NCBI GenBank assembly: GCA_028874075.1
Contig: JAPPLU010000051.1
Coordinates: 62,001-126,000, forward strand
Reading direction: 5' to 3'
Length of the DNA: 64,000 nucleotides
DNA from: Chloroflexota bacterium
Lineage (GTDB): Bacteria; Chloroflexota; Dehalococcoidia; Lucifugimonadales; UBA3495
Below are positions 37,320-46,150 of this stretch, piece by piece (position 1 is the first letter of the stretch; every line of letters begins with the position of its first letter). The notes under the pieces are model-generated. The model ran no database searches. It was not told where the DNA came from and saw only the letters and a list, made by a program, of their open reading frames with translations. The translations under genes were made by a program, and so were the position numbers.

Positions 37320-37931
37320 CTAGTGCATGGGGGAGAAGGAGGCGGGAATTACAATCTTGTTTTCCTGCTTGACCAGGAACTCGCGAGTCGGCGGCGGCCA
37401 GTTGGGGTTCTCGCCGGCCTCGGCACGGACACGGCCCCGGGCGGCCAGGTCCTCGTAGGGCCAGACGTGCATCCACTGGAAGGTGCCATCCTCAAGGTCG
37501 CTATGCATTCCCGCGGCCAGGGGGGAATAGGCTTCACGGTGGCCAATGGCATTTGACCAGCGACTCAGGACCTCGTCCTTGGAACCTTCCTGGTAGGTAT
37601 AGATGCGCATTTCGTAGATGCTGCCCAGTTCCCGGTCGCCCATGGGGGTCATGAAGTCGGCGGGGTTCCAGATCTGGGAGTGCATGTTCAGGATGTTGCC
37701 GCCGTTGGGGGGCGGCCAGCCCTCGACACTGGTGCCGCGGCACTCTTCTCGATGGTCTTCATCGTCGTAGGGCCAGATGTGGATAACCTGGTTCAAAGGG
37801 CCAATGTCGGTATGGAAGAAGGCCGCCAATGGGGAGACCTCCAGGCGCCCGGGCAAAGCCCTGCCGAAGTTTTCCTCGAACTCGGCTACGCTACCAGGCT
37901 TCATGTCATACGTGCGAACTTCGTAAATCAT
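37320..37931 (-). CDS. NIPSNAP family protein (two domains)
   Basis: 203 residues with two ferredoxin-like NIPSNAP repeats: MIYEVRTYDMKPGSVAEF with QVIHIWPYDD, and IYEMRIYTYQEGSKDEV with QWMHVWPYED. These proteins often accompany degradation and F420 genes in environmental genomes; function unknown. AAGGAG supports the ATG at 37931. Confidence 0.87.
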   Translation of the reverse strand: MIYEVRTYDMKPGSVAEFEENFGRALPGRLEVSPLAAFFHTDIGPLNQVIHIWPYDDEDHREECRGTSVEGWPPPNGGNILNMHSQIWNPADFMTPMGDRELGSIYEMRIYTYQEGSKDEVLSRWSNAIGHREAYSPLAAGMHSDLEDGTFQWMHVWPYEDLAARGRVRAEAGENPNWPPPTREFLVKQENKIVIPASFSPMH

Positions 37932-38069
37932 AGCCACTCCTTGCTAGCGAATTTTGATTTAGCCAATATATTGCGCCAGCTTGTCGGCGCAAGTTTAGCA
38001 AAAAGGCGAAAGCAGGGCAATCCACTTACTCTTCCCAGCGCTCGCCCACTGTACAGCCTGGTCTGAAGT

Positions 38070-38504
38070 CTAAACCGGTTCCGCCAGGAAGACGGGAATC
38101 TTCCTCGTAGTGCGTTGCTGGTATTCTTCGTAGGGTGGATATGCCTCCACCGCCAGGGCCCAGAGTCGGGCCCGCTCAGCGTCGTCCTCCACCTCTCGCA
38201 CCCGCATTTCATATACGTTAGCCACGTCCCTGACCTGGACACTGGGGTTGGCTCGGAGGTTGAAGACCCAGACGGGGTGCTTTGGCCTGCCGCCCTGGGA
38301 CCCCACCAGAACATAGTTGGACCCGTCCTTAACCCGCATCAGAGGCGTCTTGCGGATGGCCCCGGTCTTGTTCCCCGTATTGGTGACGATGACCACGGGC
38401 AGGCCGGAGTCGCGCAGGGTGGTACCCTCAGCGCCGTTGGTGCTTTCGTAAAGCTCCACCTGTTCCCGAACCCAATCCCTGGTTGAAGGCATGTATTCGG
38501 CCAT
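38070..38504 (-). CDS. Deazaflavin (F420)-dependent nitroreductase family protein
   Basis: 144 residues, split-barrel fold. LPVVIVTNTGNKTGAIRKTPLMRVKDG and VLVGSQGGRPKHPVWVFNLRANP are the F420-binding blocks of the Ddn-like family. AGGAG seven bases before the ATG at 38504. Substrate unknown; together with the LLM oxidoreductase it suggests the organism makes F420. Confidence 0.9.
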   Translation of the reverse strand: MAEYMPSTRDWVREQVELYESTNGAEGTTLRDSGLPVVIVTNTGNKTGAIRKTPLMRVKDGSNYVLVGSQGGRPKHPVWVFNLRANPSVQVRDVANVYEMRVREVEDDAERARLWALAVEAYPPYEEYQQRTTRKIPVFLAEPV

Positions 38505-38645
38505 GTCTGTCTCCTGACTGCTGAAATCGGTACGCGGCAATATTAGCATATTCGCCGTGGCTATCCGTTGCTTCCACAAGGAGATGCGACGGGCCACGTG
38601 GCCTATTCTTCAATGGCCCGCCTTGGCGCCGTTTCGTGGATAGCC

Positions 38646-40115
38646 CTATTCTTGCCTGGGACGGCCACGCAGGGCCGAAATGCCCATCGCCAACAGCATC
38701 AGGCAACTCATGCCCAGGAAGGTGTACCGCAGCCCTGTGGTAAAGGCATGGCCCACACCCTCGGCCCCGCCCACCTGCACCGCCGCCAGGCTGGGTTCAT
38801 ATCCCATGGAGCCCATGGTTGCCGTCACTATTGCCGTGGCGACGGCAATGCTGACCACGTTGCCCGCATTGCGAATCAGATTCAGGAAGGCGGAAATCAC
38901 ACCGTAGCCTTCCCGAGCAACTGAACTTAACACCGAGCTGGCGTTGGGCGAGAAGAACAGCCCCATGCCGCAGCTTTGAAGAATCAACCCGGGAAGCACT
39001 GCGACTACAGTGGACTCAGCAGTCAACCTCGAAAGCAGGAGCAGGCTGACAGAGGTGAGTGCCAGCCCGGTTACCGTCAGTGGGCGCCAGCCGTAACGGT
39101 CGGAAAGCCGTCCACTCAACGGCCCCAGGAACAGCATGCACACCGCCCCGGGCACAAGTGTAAGGCCGGTTTGGGTAGGGCTGTACCCCAACACCCCCTG
39201 CAAATAGAAGGGCGTCAGGAAAAAGATGGATATTCCACCCATGAAAGTCAGAAAAGCAGCGGACACGCCGCAGGAAAAGACCGGCAGCTTGAAGTAACGC
39301 AGCTCCAGCATAGGGTTGGAGGTTCGCAGTTCCCACCAGATGAATCCGGCCGACAGGACTAGGAATCCCGCCAGTCCGGCCATAATGGGGGGCGATGTCC
39401 ACCCGAAGCGGTGGGCGTAGGTTACCGTCAGCAGCAGCATGAGGAGCATCCCGGTGGACAGGGTAGCGCCCTGCCAGTCGAAGCCGGCCCTTGCTCCCCG
39501 TTCGCCGCCTGGGCGGCCCGTTGCTTCATCGGACAGCACGGCAATACCCAGCCCAATGGCGAGGGCCATCATTGGAATGTTGATCAGGAAAACGGACCGC
39601 CAGCCGAACAGGTCCAGCAGGAATCCGCCCAGCGCGGGACCAACAATAGCTCCGCTGCTGACCACGCCCATCATCAGGCCGATGGCCTTGCCTCGCTCGC
39701 TGGCGGGGAAGGACGCTGCAATGATGGCCATGCCAGTACCCTGGGTCATGGCGGCGCCGGCCCCCTGGATTACACGGGAACCAATTAGCAGCCCCAGGTT
39801 GGCAGACAGTCCGGCGGCTATGGCGAACAGGGCGAATACCAGGGAGCCTATGATGTAGACCTTCTTTAGCCCGATGATGTCTGACAGGCGGCCCATGGGC
39901 AGCAACAGGGCGCTGATGGTCAAAGTGTAGCTGATGACCACCCACTGGACCGTGGGAATGTCGCTGTTGAAGTGCCTGGCCACGGGGTGCAGCGCCACGT
40001 TGACGCTGACCTGGTCTGCCACCGAAGCGAAGGTTCCTATGGCAACGGCCATAAAGGCCCACCACTTGTAGTGCGTACTCTGCCTTACCGCGGTAATTCT
40101 TGAACTTGCAATCAC
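38646..40115 (-). CDS. MFS transporter, DHA2 (EmrB/QacA) type
   Basis: 489 residues, about 14 helices. Motif A reads GRLSDIIGLKKVYIIG (near 76) and motif C is near 160 (GVVSSGAIVGPALGG). Exports drugs or metabolites by proton antiport in this family. The start is GTG at 40115; no ribosome site is obvious. Confidence 0.87.
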   Translation of the reverse strand: MIASSRITAVRQSTHYKWWAFMAVAIGTFASVADQVSVNVALHPVARHFNSDIPTVQWVVISYTLTISALLLPMGRLSDIIGLKKVYIIGSLVFALFAIAAGLSANLGLLIGSRVIQGAGAAMTQGTGMAIIAASFPASERGKAIGLMMGVVSSGAIVGPALGGFLLDLFGWRSVFLINIPMMALAIGLGIAVLSDEATGRPGGERGARAGFDWQGATLSTGMLLMLLLTVTYAHRFGWTSPPIMAGLAGFLVLSAGFIWWELRTSNPMLELRYFKLPVFSCGVSAAFLTFMGGISIFFLTPFYLQGVLGYSPTQTGLTLVPGAVCMLFLGPLSGRLSDRYGWRPLTVTGLALTSVSLLLLSRLTAESTVVAVLPGLILQSCGMGLFFSPNASSVLSSVAREGYGVISAFLNLIRNAGNVVSIAVATAIVTATMGSMGYEPSLAAVQVGGAEGVGHAFTTGLRYTFLGMSCLMLLAMGISALRGRPRQE

Positions 40116-40249
40116 GTGTTTAGCCTTCGCTGTACTATCGATTCCAAAGGGCCAGTATCAGTCCCCGTTACCGGGAAAACCTGCCTTTTTTGTTTCTCTG
40201 GAGTCCCGAATGAAAACCCGGGAAATGCTGCGCATAGGCGGCAGGAACT

Positions 40250-41557
40250 CTATTCCAGCTGTCTTGTACTCCGGAAGAAGACGCTCTGAACCACGGCGAG
40301 TACCAGCGCCGCCGCCGACAGGATGGTGAATATCAGGGAAGGATTCCACAATTCGATACAAAGGCCGATCAGCAGCGTAGCCAGGGGCGTAATTCCATGG
40401 TCCAGCATATAGATGCTCATCACCCGGCTTCGGAAGGTGTCGGGCACCACCGTTTGAATCAGGGTGCCGTTGGCCACCCGAAAGACGTACATACTGAAAC
40501 CCAGCCCAATCAGCATGGCAACGGAAACCCACAGCCACTGGGACTGGGCAAAGAACAGGATAAATGCGCAGCCGGCAACGAGACCGGCAAAGACGGCCAG
40601 CCCCTTCCGAGTAATGTATCCGATACCGGCGATAAATAACGCCGCGACTATGCCACCCATGCCGACCGCCGACGCTAGCACTCCGCCGGCTCCGATGTCC
40701 CTTCCCAGGACATCCACGGTGAACACGGGCAGGAAGAAGATCACCGGCTGGAACAGCAGGTTGGGAATCAACGACATTACTATTAGCTGTAGTATCCTCT
40801 TTTCGTTCTTGACGTACCGCAGGCCCGATACCAGGCTGGAAAGAGCAGAACCATGGCCGCCACCTCGTTCTTCGGTGCGGTAGGGCAGCTTGACCGGTAT
40901 GAGCAGCAGCACAATGACAACATACAACACCGCTTCAACGAAGAAATTCCACTTGAAGCCCAGGGTGGCAACCAGCAGGGCGCCAATGGCCGGGGCAATG
41001 ATGCGTGTGCTGGGATAGACCATGCCGTTCAGGGCAAAGGCGCTGGCCATGGCCTCGCGGGGCACAGTATTGGCAACCATGGCCTGCCTTACCGGCTGTA
41101 TGACGGTGTGGGCAATGCCGGCTACGGTCATGTAGACAAACGGGTGCCACCACTGCAGCGGCCCGGTTATCTCCTCAGCCTCCAGGTCGGTGGCAATCAC
41201 CAGGGCGGCAAAGGCGGCGGCGGCCACGGCCATAATCGACTGGGTTACCATGACCAGCTTGCGCCGGTCCACGCGGTCGCCCAGCACGCCGGCCCAGGGC
41301 CCGATCAGCAACACCGGCAGGGTGCGGATGCCCACCACTGTGCCGGTGAGCAGGGCGTTGCCGTCGGTGAGGTGATGCACCAGCCAGCCGATGGTGAAGA
41401 GCTGGAGCCACTGGGCGCCAATAGCTACAAAATTTCCAGCCCATATGAACCGGAAATCCTTGTAGAGCTTGGCGGTGGAGATGGCGTCGAGCCCGGCTAT
41501 TCTTCTGCGGCGGGGGCTTTCTGCGGCGGCTTCCGACCGGGGTGCATTAGTCGCCAT
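40250..41557 (-). CDS. MFS transporter (MFS_3/EntS-like)
   Basis: 435 residues with about 12 helices. WAGNFVAIGAQWLQLFTIGWLV in helix 1 and GVLGDRVDRRKLVMV as motif A are typical of the MFS_3 group of putative exporters. Substrate unknown. It is the second MFS gene in a row on the minus strand, with only low similarity to the first. Confidence 0.86.
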   Translation of the reverse strand: MATNAPRSEAAAESPRRRRIAGLDAISTAKLYKDFRFIWAGNFVAIGAQWLQLFTIGWLVHHLTDGNALLTGTVVGIRTLPVLLIGPWAGVLGDRVDRRKLVMVTQSIMAVAAAAFAALVIATDLEAEEITGPLQWWHPFVYMTVAGIAHTVIQPVRQAMVANTVPREAMASAFALNGMVYPSTRIIAPAIGALLVATLGFKWNFFVEAVLYVVIVLLLIPVKLPYRTEERGGGHGSALSSLVSGLRYVKNEKRILQLIVMSLIPNLLFQPVIFFLPVFTVDVLGRDIGAGGVLASAVGMGGIVAALFIAGIGYITRKGLAVFAGLVAGCAFILFFAQSQWLWVSVAMLIGLGFSMYVFRVANGTLIQTVVPDTFRSRVMSIYMLDHGITPLATLLIGLCIELWNPSLIFTILSAAALVLAVVQSVFFRSTRQLE

Positions 41558-41686
41558 TCAAGAAGTCGTTGAGCAAGGGGACCAACCTGTTCTTTGGAAC
41601 TGGAAACAACCTGTGAATGGTAGCACATACGGGGCTGGATTTCATTGCCCTGGAGCAGGCTGACTACTTCGATTGAAGAACGGCCC

Positions 41687-42235
41687 TCAGGCTGTGGCGT
41701 CGGCCAGTTCCTGGAGCTTTAGCACCGTTTTCCAGTTGCGTGTTGTACTGATAGTGGAGAGCCTGGAGTCGAAATAGCTGTTGGTAAGCTTGGTGCGGGC
41801 AAATCCGTCAGGACAGTGGAGATAAACCTCGCGACCGGCCGCCATAAACTCATCCCCGGGCGAACGGTCAGGGTCAAGGGATTCGGCGCTTGCCGTCTCG
41901 GGCTGATCCGCCAGGAAAACAACGTGCAGTTTATCCACATCGGCGCCAGTCCCAACGAATGGGTTGTCCCGCACTACGTCGCCAAGCTCCTGGGAGGTAC
42001 GGGTTATTATGGGAACGTTGTAGCCAAAGCGGCTCAATATCGCTGCACTGACGAGAGCCCGAACTTCCCCATTCAAGGCAGGTTCACTGCGGAACAGTAC
42101 ATTTCCGCTCTGAATGTACGTCCGTACGTCCTCGCAACCGGCGTCAACAAACATCGCCGCAAGTTCTTTCATCTGCAGCCTGTTCTTGCCGCCCACGTTA
42201 ATGCCCCGAAGCAGCGCTATGTTGACGCTTTTCAT
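41687..42235 (-). CDS. DUF1697 family protein
   Basis: 182 residues starting SVNIALLRGINVGGKNRLQMKELA, the DUF1697 signature, with YIQSGNVLFRS near 47 and a C-terminal block TKLTNSYFDSRLSTISTTRNWKTVLKL. Function unknown. AGGAGG supports the ATG at 42235. Confidence 0.9.
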   Translation of the reverse strand: MKSVNIALLRGINVGGKNRLQMKELAAMFVDAGCEDVRTYIQSGNVLFRSEPALNGEVRALVSAAILSRFGYNVPIITRTSQELGDVVRDNPFVGTGADVDKLHVVFLADQPETASAESLDPDRSPGDEFMAAGREVYLHCPDGFARTKLTNSYFDSRLSTISTTRNWKTVLKLQELADATA

Positions 42236-42361
42236 AGTTTCCTCCTGACCGGCTATGAAATACCCGACCCTGAGTCCATTGGCTATCCCTGCGACGCCGT
42301 TCACCTCACAAACCAACCGGATTCTTGCAATGCGGGAAAAGTGCTCGGGCAAGGAACTCGC

Positions 42362-43321
42362 TTAAATCCCCAGCAGCTCCTCCAGGTTCTTCCACAGGAT
42401 GGCTTCCTTTTCGTCCTGGCTGAGGCTTGGCAGGCCCAGCACCCAGGATACGGGCCAGTCGATGCGCATATTGGCCGGCCAGTCGGTGCCCAGAACCACG
42501 CGGTCCACGCCTACGGTGTCGATTAACATCCGCAGGGCGGGCTCGGAGTGGGTGAGGCAGTCGTAGTAGAAGCGGCGCAGGTAGGCGCTGGGCGGCTGCT
42601 TGATGTTGGCGCGGACATCGGAGCGGACCTGCCAGCCCCGGTCCATGCGGCCGATGCCGAAGCAGGTATAGCCGCCGCCGTGGGCCAGGCAGATTTTCAG
42701 ATCGGGGCACTTGTCCATAACGCCGCCGAATACCAATGACCCGAAGGTCAATGCCCGGTCTGTAAGGTTGCCCACGGTGTTAGACAGGTGCCAGCTTTCG
42801 GTTCGGGCGTCCACTACCGTGGGATCGTTCTGGTGGACAAAGAGCAGAGCGCCCATCTGCTCGGCGGCCTGCCAAAAGGGGAGGAATCGGGGGTGGTCGA
42901 AGGTAACGTTGTTCACCTTGTCGTCAATCATGGCGCCCACCAGGCCCAACCGGTTAACCGCCCGGTCCAACTCGGCAATGGCGGCGGGAATGTCCTGCAT
43001 GGGCAGGGTGGCGAACCCTTTGAACCGGACGGGGTGGTCCATTGTTAGCTGGTGGACCTCGTCGTTGCACTCCCTGGCAATGGCCAGGGTTACTGCAGGG
43101 TCCCGGTCGTACATGTAGAAAGCGGCGCTGGTGGAGACCACCTGGACATCCACTCCCAGGGAGTCCATGTCCTGGATGCGCTGCTCGGGAGTCCACTCCT
43201 CCATGGGGTCTATGTCGGCCTCGTCGCTGTCGGCGGTAAGGCCGTGCCAGGTCTCACCGGCGGTAACGGCCCGCTGGAAGCCTTTGGGTTCGTGGTGGGC
43301 ATGAATATCGATGGCGCGCAA
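42362..43321 (-). CDS. Amidohydrolase family protein (ACMSD-like)
   Basis: 319-residue TIM-barrel metal enzyme. DIHAHHEP supplies the first metal ligands, FVHQND near 170 and LAHGGGY near 217 the next, and GTDWPAN near 280 the last Asp. The group includes ACMS decarboxylase and 2-hydroxy aromatic decarboxylases, so a decarboxylase is likelier than a hydrolase. TTG start. It is divergent from the A+T-rich cassette. Confidence 0.88.
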   Translation of the reverse strand: MRAIDIHAHHEPKGFQRAVTAGETWHGLTADSDEADIDPMEEWTPEQRIQDMDSLGVDVQVVSTSAAFYMYDRDPAVTLAIARECNDEVHQLTMDHPVRFKGFATLPMQDIPAAIAELDRAVNRLGLVGAMIDDKVNNVTFDHPRFLPFWQAAEQMGALLFVHQNDPTVVDARTESWHLSNTVGNLTDRALTFGSLVFGGVMDKCPDLKICLAHGGGYTCFGIGRMDRGWQVRSDVRANIKQPPSAYLRRFYYDCLTHSEPALRMLIDTVGVDRVVLGTDWPANMRIDWPVSWVLGLPSLSQDEKEAILWKNLEELLGI

Positions 43322-43459
43322 GAGTGGGGCCTCCTGATGGGGTTAGATATTGTGAAAGTGGTTGAAGATAGCGGGGAAGACCTCGAAAATATACTAGAAA
43401 TATAAAAAGCCTCATGAAAAATGCATCTATAGCTCTAGTTTGGACGTATCTATACTTGC

Positions 43460-43487
43460 TTGACAGTCAGGATTATAACTCTATACT
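43460..43487 (+). promoter_or_regulatory. Promoter of the A+T-rich cassette
   Basis: TTGACA (43460-43465) and TATACT (43482-43487) are 16 bases apart, about 40 bases before the first start of the cassette. Confidence 0.68.
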
Positions 43488-43526
43488 ATCCGAATAAATA
43501 CGAACTGTTCTAGTGAAGGGCCCCTA

Positions 43527-44216
43527 ATGGCTCCCCCTATGCAAATTCGGCAGAGTCAAGTCGCACTTTTTTGCCGAGTTAACTTAGCCGACAAGTTGAC
43601 GCTTGCTACCAGTCTACGCGATCAAGATCGCGAACGGTTCGATGGAGAACCGGTACTGGTCCCTGCAATGCCTGATTCTCCACCTGAAGTGCCCGGTATA
43701 ATTCTTCAATCAAGTAGCGGAACTTCTTCATTGGTGGTTAGTTCCGCTAGAATAGATATAACAACACGGTATGAACAGGGGCAATTTGATAGCATTTATG
43801 CCATGGTTGATGCCGAAAAACAGTTCTTATCCAACTTGGCTGGTACTCTCGCCAGCTCCCTTCAAATTGAAGGCAATGTAAAGCGAGTTGGAGTTATTAT
43901 TCAGATGTCTGCGACGCTGGGCGAAGAAATGTTTGGCAAATTGAGACAACGGTTCGTAAGTGCTGAAGTCGACTTGGGTCAGTATAGGACAGAAATCGGA
44001 TTACTCGATAGGCAGTCTTGGAACAGCTTTGAGGTCAACAGATGGGTCAGATTGATGATGTCTAAGGAACCTAGTGGACCGGAGTTGTTGGAGGTTGTAC
44101 TAGATTTCAATACTATTCCAGAATTAGAATATGATTTAGATGCTGAATTGCTCACTAACTTTCTTGAACAACTGGGGCCCAGAGCCACCAATGAAATGAG
44201 GGTTTTTGATGTTTAG
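43527..44216 (+). CDS. Unknown protein, first gene of A+T-rich cassette
   Basis: 229 residues, soluble and without a signal peptide or recognisable motif. The middle has SSSGTSSLVVSSARIDITTRY. There is a mixed helix/strand pattern and an acidic C-terminus. GAAGGG precedes the ATG. G+C is far below the neighbours. Its last bases overlap the next start. I do not recognise the family; a TIGR04255-like identity was considered but cannot be supported. Confidence 0.65.
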   Translation: MAPPMQIRQSQVALFCRVNLADKLTLATSLRDQDRERFDGEPVLVPAMPDSPPEVPGIILQSSSGTSSLVVSSARIDITTRYEQGQFDSIYAMVDAEKQFLSNLAGTLASSLQIEGNVKRVGVIIQMSATLGEEMFGKLRQRFVSAEVDLGQYRTEIGLLDRQSWNSFEVNRWVRLMMSKEPSGPELLEVVLDFNTIPELEYDLDAELLTNFLEQLGPRATNEMRVFDV

Positions 44217-44856
44217 TCGACAATCATCGCCCGCACATGTTGACGACACTTCGGAAATTGATGGGCAAATGGGGCTAGGAATTATGGCAGTGGAGCAAGG
44301 TAAGGCTCTGTCCGAATACTGGAAGTCCCAAAATGCTCCCGCGGGTAACGTCACTTATACTTTTCCCGGAGACCCCGAAACAGAGTCATATCCAAGGTGT
44401 CATTTCGACTACAAGGGTTTTGCAGTCAATAATCCATTCGCTGAATCGCTTACACATCACAAGTTTCTACGTACAAGAATCGGGTCAGAGACATTATCCC
44501 AGTCGCAACAAGCTTGCGCTTTCAATGTCGGTAGTTGGCATCCTTGGTTTGTGGGATCGCCATTGGGGTTCACCCGAAACGTAGCGGTAGGTTTCGTCAA
44601 CGCCAATGATAGTATGGTAGTGAACCGCCGCGACCTGACTGAACTCAACAAAAAGGTTACGGAACTTACGGACCAAGTGAGAGCCTTGGAAGAATTAGTG
44701 GCTGAGTCTCACAAAGTCATTCTTGCATTCTCCCAATCCTATTATTGGACTCCTGAGTGGCAGGCGAAAGAGCAACGGGCTGACGAAGACGAACGATTGG
44801 GCCGATTCAAGCAATATGATGATGTAGAAGAGTTTATCAGAGAAATGAACGGGTAG
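44209..44856 (+). CDS. Possible antitoxin with large N-terminal domain
   Basis: 215 residues. The first 130 match nothing I know. A heptad stretch (LTELNKKVTELTDQVRALEELV, about 140-162) looks like a coiled coil. The tail WTPEWQAKEQRADEDERLGRFKQYDDVEEF resembles the toxin-wrapping ends of small antitoxins (the GRFKQYDDVEEF pattern). It starts inside the previous gene (8-base overlap, GAGGG upstream) and is followed five bases later by a RelE-like gene. Antitoxin role is inferred from tail and position. Confidence 0.6.
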   Translation: MFSRQSSPAHVDDTSEIDGQMGLGIMAVEQGKALSEYWKSQNAPAGNVTYTFPGDPETESYPRCHFDYKGFAVNNPFAESLTHHKFLRTRIGSETLSQSQQACAFNVGSWHPWFVGSPLGFTRNVAVGFVNANDSMVVNRRDLTELNKKVTELTDQVRALEELVAESHKVILAFSQSYYWTPEWQAKEQRADEDERLGRFKQYDDVEEFIREMNG

Positions 44857-44861
44857 GAGGC

Positions 44862-45155
44862 ATGCCTAGGTTTACCCTCGAACTATCTGATGGATTCCGG
44901 CTAGACTATCAGGACAAGTCGGCTGAAGTCCGTGAAGAATTGAACGATGTCTTAAGGTTGCTTCAGGAACCCGGTCCTACCTATAACAGCCTCAATAGTC
45001 ACAAGGTCCACGACCGACGCACCAGCAGAGAGGAAGGCGTACAGGTATGGGAATCGTACATAAACTGGAGCCACCGACTGTTGTGGCATTATAAGCCTGG
45101 CTATATCATACACCTCCGGGCCACTAATGGGCATGAAATATTGCCGAGACGATAA
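44862..45155 (+). CDS. RelE/ParE-like toxin
   Basis: 97 residues with the RelE-type size and order: helices first, then strands VQVWESYINWSHRLLWHYKPGYIIHLRATNGHEIL. The RLLW and YIIHLRA strands mirror the RelE sheet, although catalytic residues cannot be set by eye. GAGG lies directly before the ATG. It forms a tight unit with the preceding gene. Confidence 0.6.
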   Translation: MPRFTLELSDGFRLDYQDKSAEVREELNDVLRLLQEPGPTYNSLNSHKVHDRRTSREEGVQVWESYINWSHRLLWHYKPGYIIHLRATNGHEILPRR

Positions 45156-45169
45156 GGTCTGCGAAATGC

Positions 45170-46084
45170 CTAACCCCCCCACCCCAGCCAACCGCCCACT
45201 AAAGCAAACAACCGCTCCACATTCACCTTATCCGCCAGCGCCACGGGGCCGCCGGAGGCGGTAACACGGCTTGCTCCCGCCTCCGCGCCTCCCGCCTCCG
45301 CGCCTCCCGTCTCCACGGCCAGCGTAGCCTGGCGGGTGGTTATCACCGCCGGTTCCAGGGCGGCAGCCAGCGCCAGCGGGTCGTGGAAGTGGAAGCGTTC
45401 CCGTCGGTCGTCCACCTCGAACCAGTCCTGCGTCAGCTGCGCGGCCAGGCGCCCCAGTGGATGGTCGGAGTGCAGGCCGGCGGCAGCCTCCCGGTCAATG
45501 GCCACCTGCCGCGTGGCGCCGAGGTCCACCAGGGTTAGCGGAACGCCGCAAGTAAGTACTTCATGGGCCGCCCGGGGGTCGCTGTAGAAGTTAAACTCGG
45601 CATGGGGAGTGAAGTTGCCGGGGCAGTCCACCGCGCCACCCATTATCACTAGGGCTGCCGCTCGGGACAGGGAACCGGGGCTTTGCCGTTCCAGCCGGGC
45701 CAGGTTGGTCAAGGGGCCGAGGGCTACCAGGGTCATTTCACCGGGACGGGCGCTCAATTGGGTTGCCAGGAAGTCCACCGCTCCCTCAGGTTGAGGCCGG
45801 ACGGTCGGCTCGGGCAGAGGACGGGAGAGCCCGCTGCGCCCGTGGACTCTCCTGGAGTAGGGAAACTTGCCGGACAGGGGACGCGAACTGCCCCGAAAAA
45901 CCGGCACGTCCTCCCGGCCGGCGTATTCCAGCAGGGCCAGGGCATTGCGGAGGCAACTGGCGTGGGGGACGTTGCCGCCCACCACCGTCAGTCCAGCCAA
46001 CTCCAACGAGGGAGCGGCCAGGGCCATAAGGATGGCAATGGCATCATCCACGCCGGGGTCGGTGTCAATTATGATGCGGGGCAT
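45170..46084 (-). CDS. Nucleoside hydrolase (IunH/URH1 family)
   Basis: 304 residues. The N-terminal IIIDTDPGVDDAIAI Asp cluster binds the calcium and ribose. ALGPLTNLA, IMGGA and FNFYSDPRAAHEVL are all family blocks, and HDPLALAAAL supplies the last Asp. It cleaves the N-glycosidic bond of ribonucleosides. An internal 15-base tandem repeat (45276-45305) encodes GGAEAGGAEA in a loop near the C-terminus. Confidence 0.92.
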   Translation of the reverse strand: MPRIIIDTDPGVDDAIAILMALAAPSLELAGLTVVGGNVPHASCLRNALALLEYAGREDVPVFRGSSRPLSGKFPYSRRVHGRSGLSRPLPEPTVRPQPEGAVDFLATQLSARPGEMTLVALGPLTNLARLERQSPGSLSRAAALVIMGGAVDCPGNFTPHAEFNFYSDPRAAHEVLTCGVPLTLVDLGATRQVAIDREAAAGLHSDHPLGRLAAQLTQDWFEVDDRRERFHFHDPLALAAALEPAVITTRQATLAVETGGAEAGGAEAGASRVTASGGPVALADKVNVERLFALVGGWLGWGG

Positions 46085-46150
46085 CTTGAGTTATCAATTG
46101 GGAATTGCTTCCGTCCACCATTCATTCGTAACCGATAATTCCCAGTTTAT

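Noticed and set aside
45276..45312. Short repeats as a possible CRISPR array
   Set aside because: The units are 15 bases, directly adjacent, without spacers, and in frame inside a gene.
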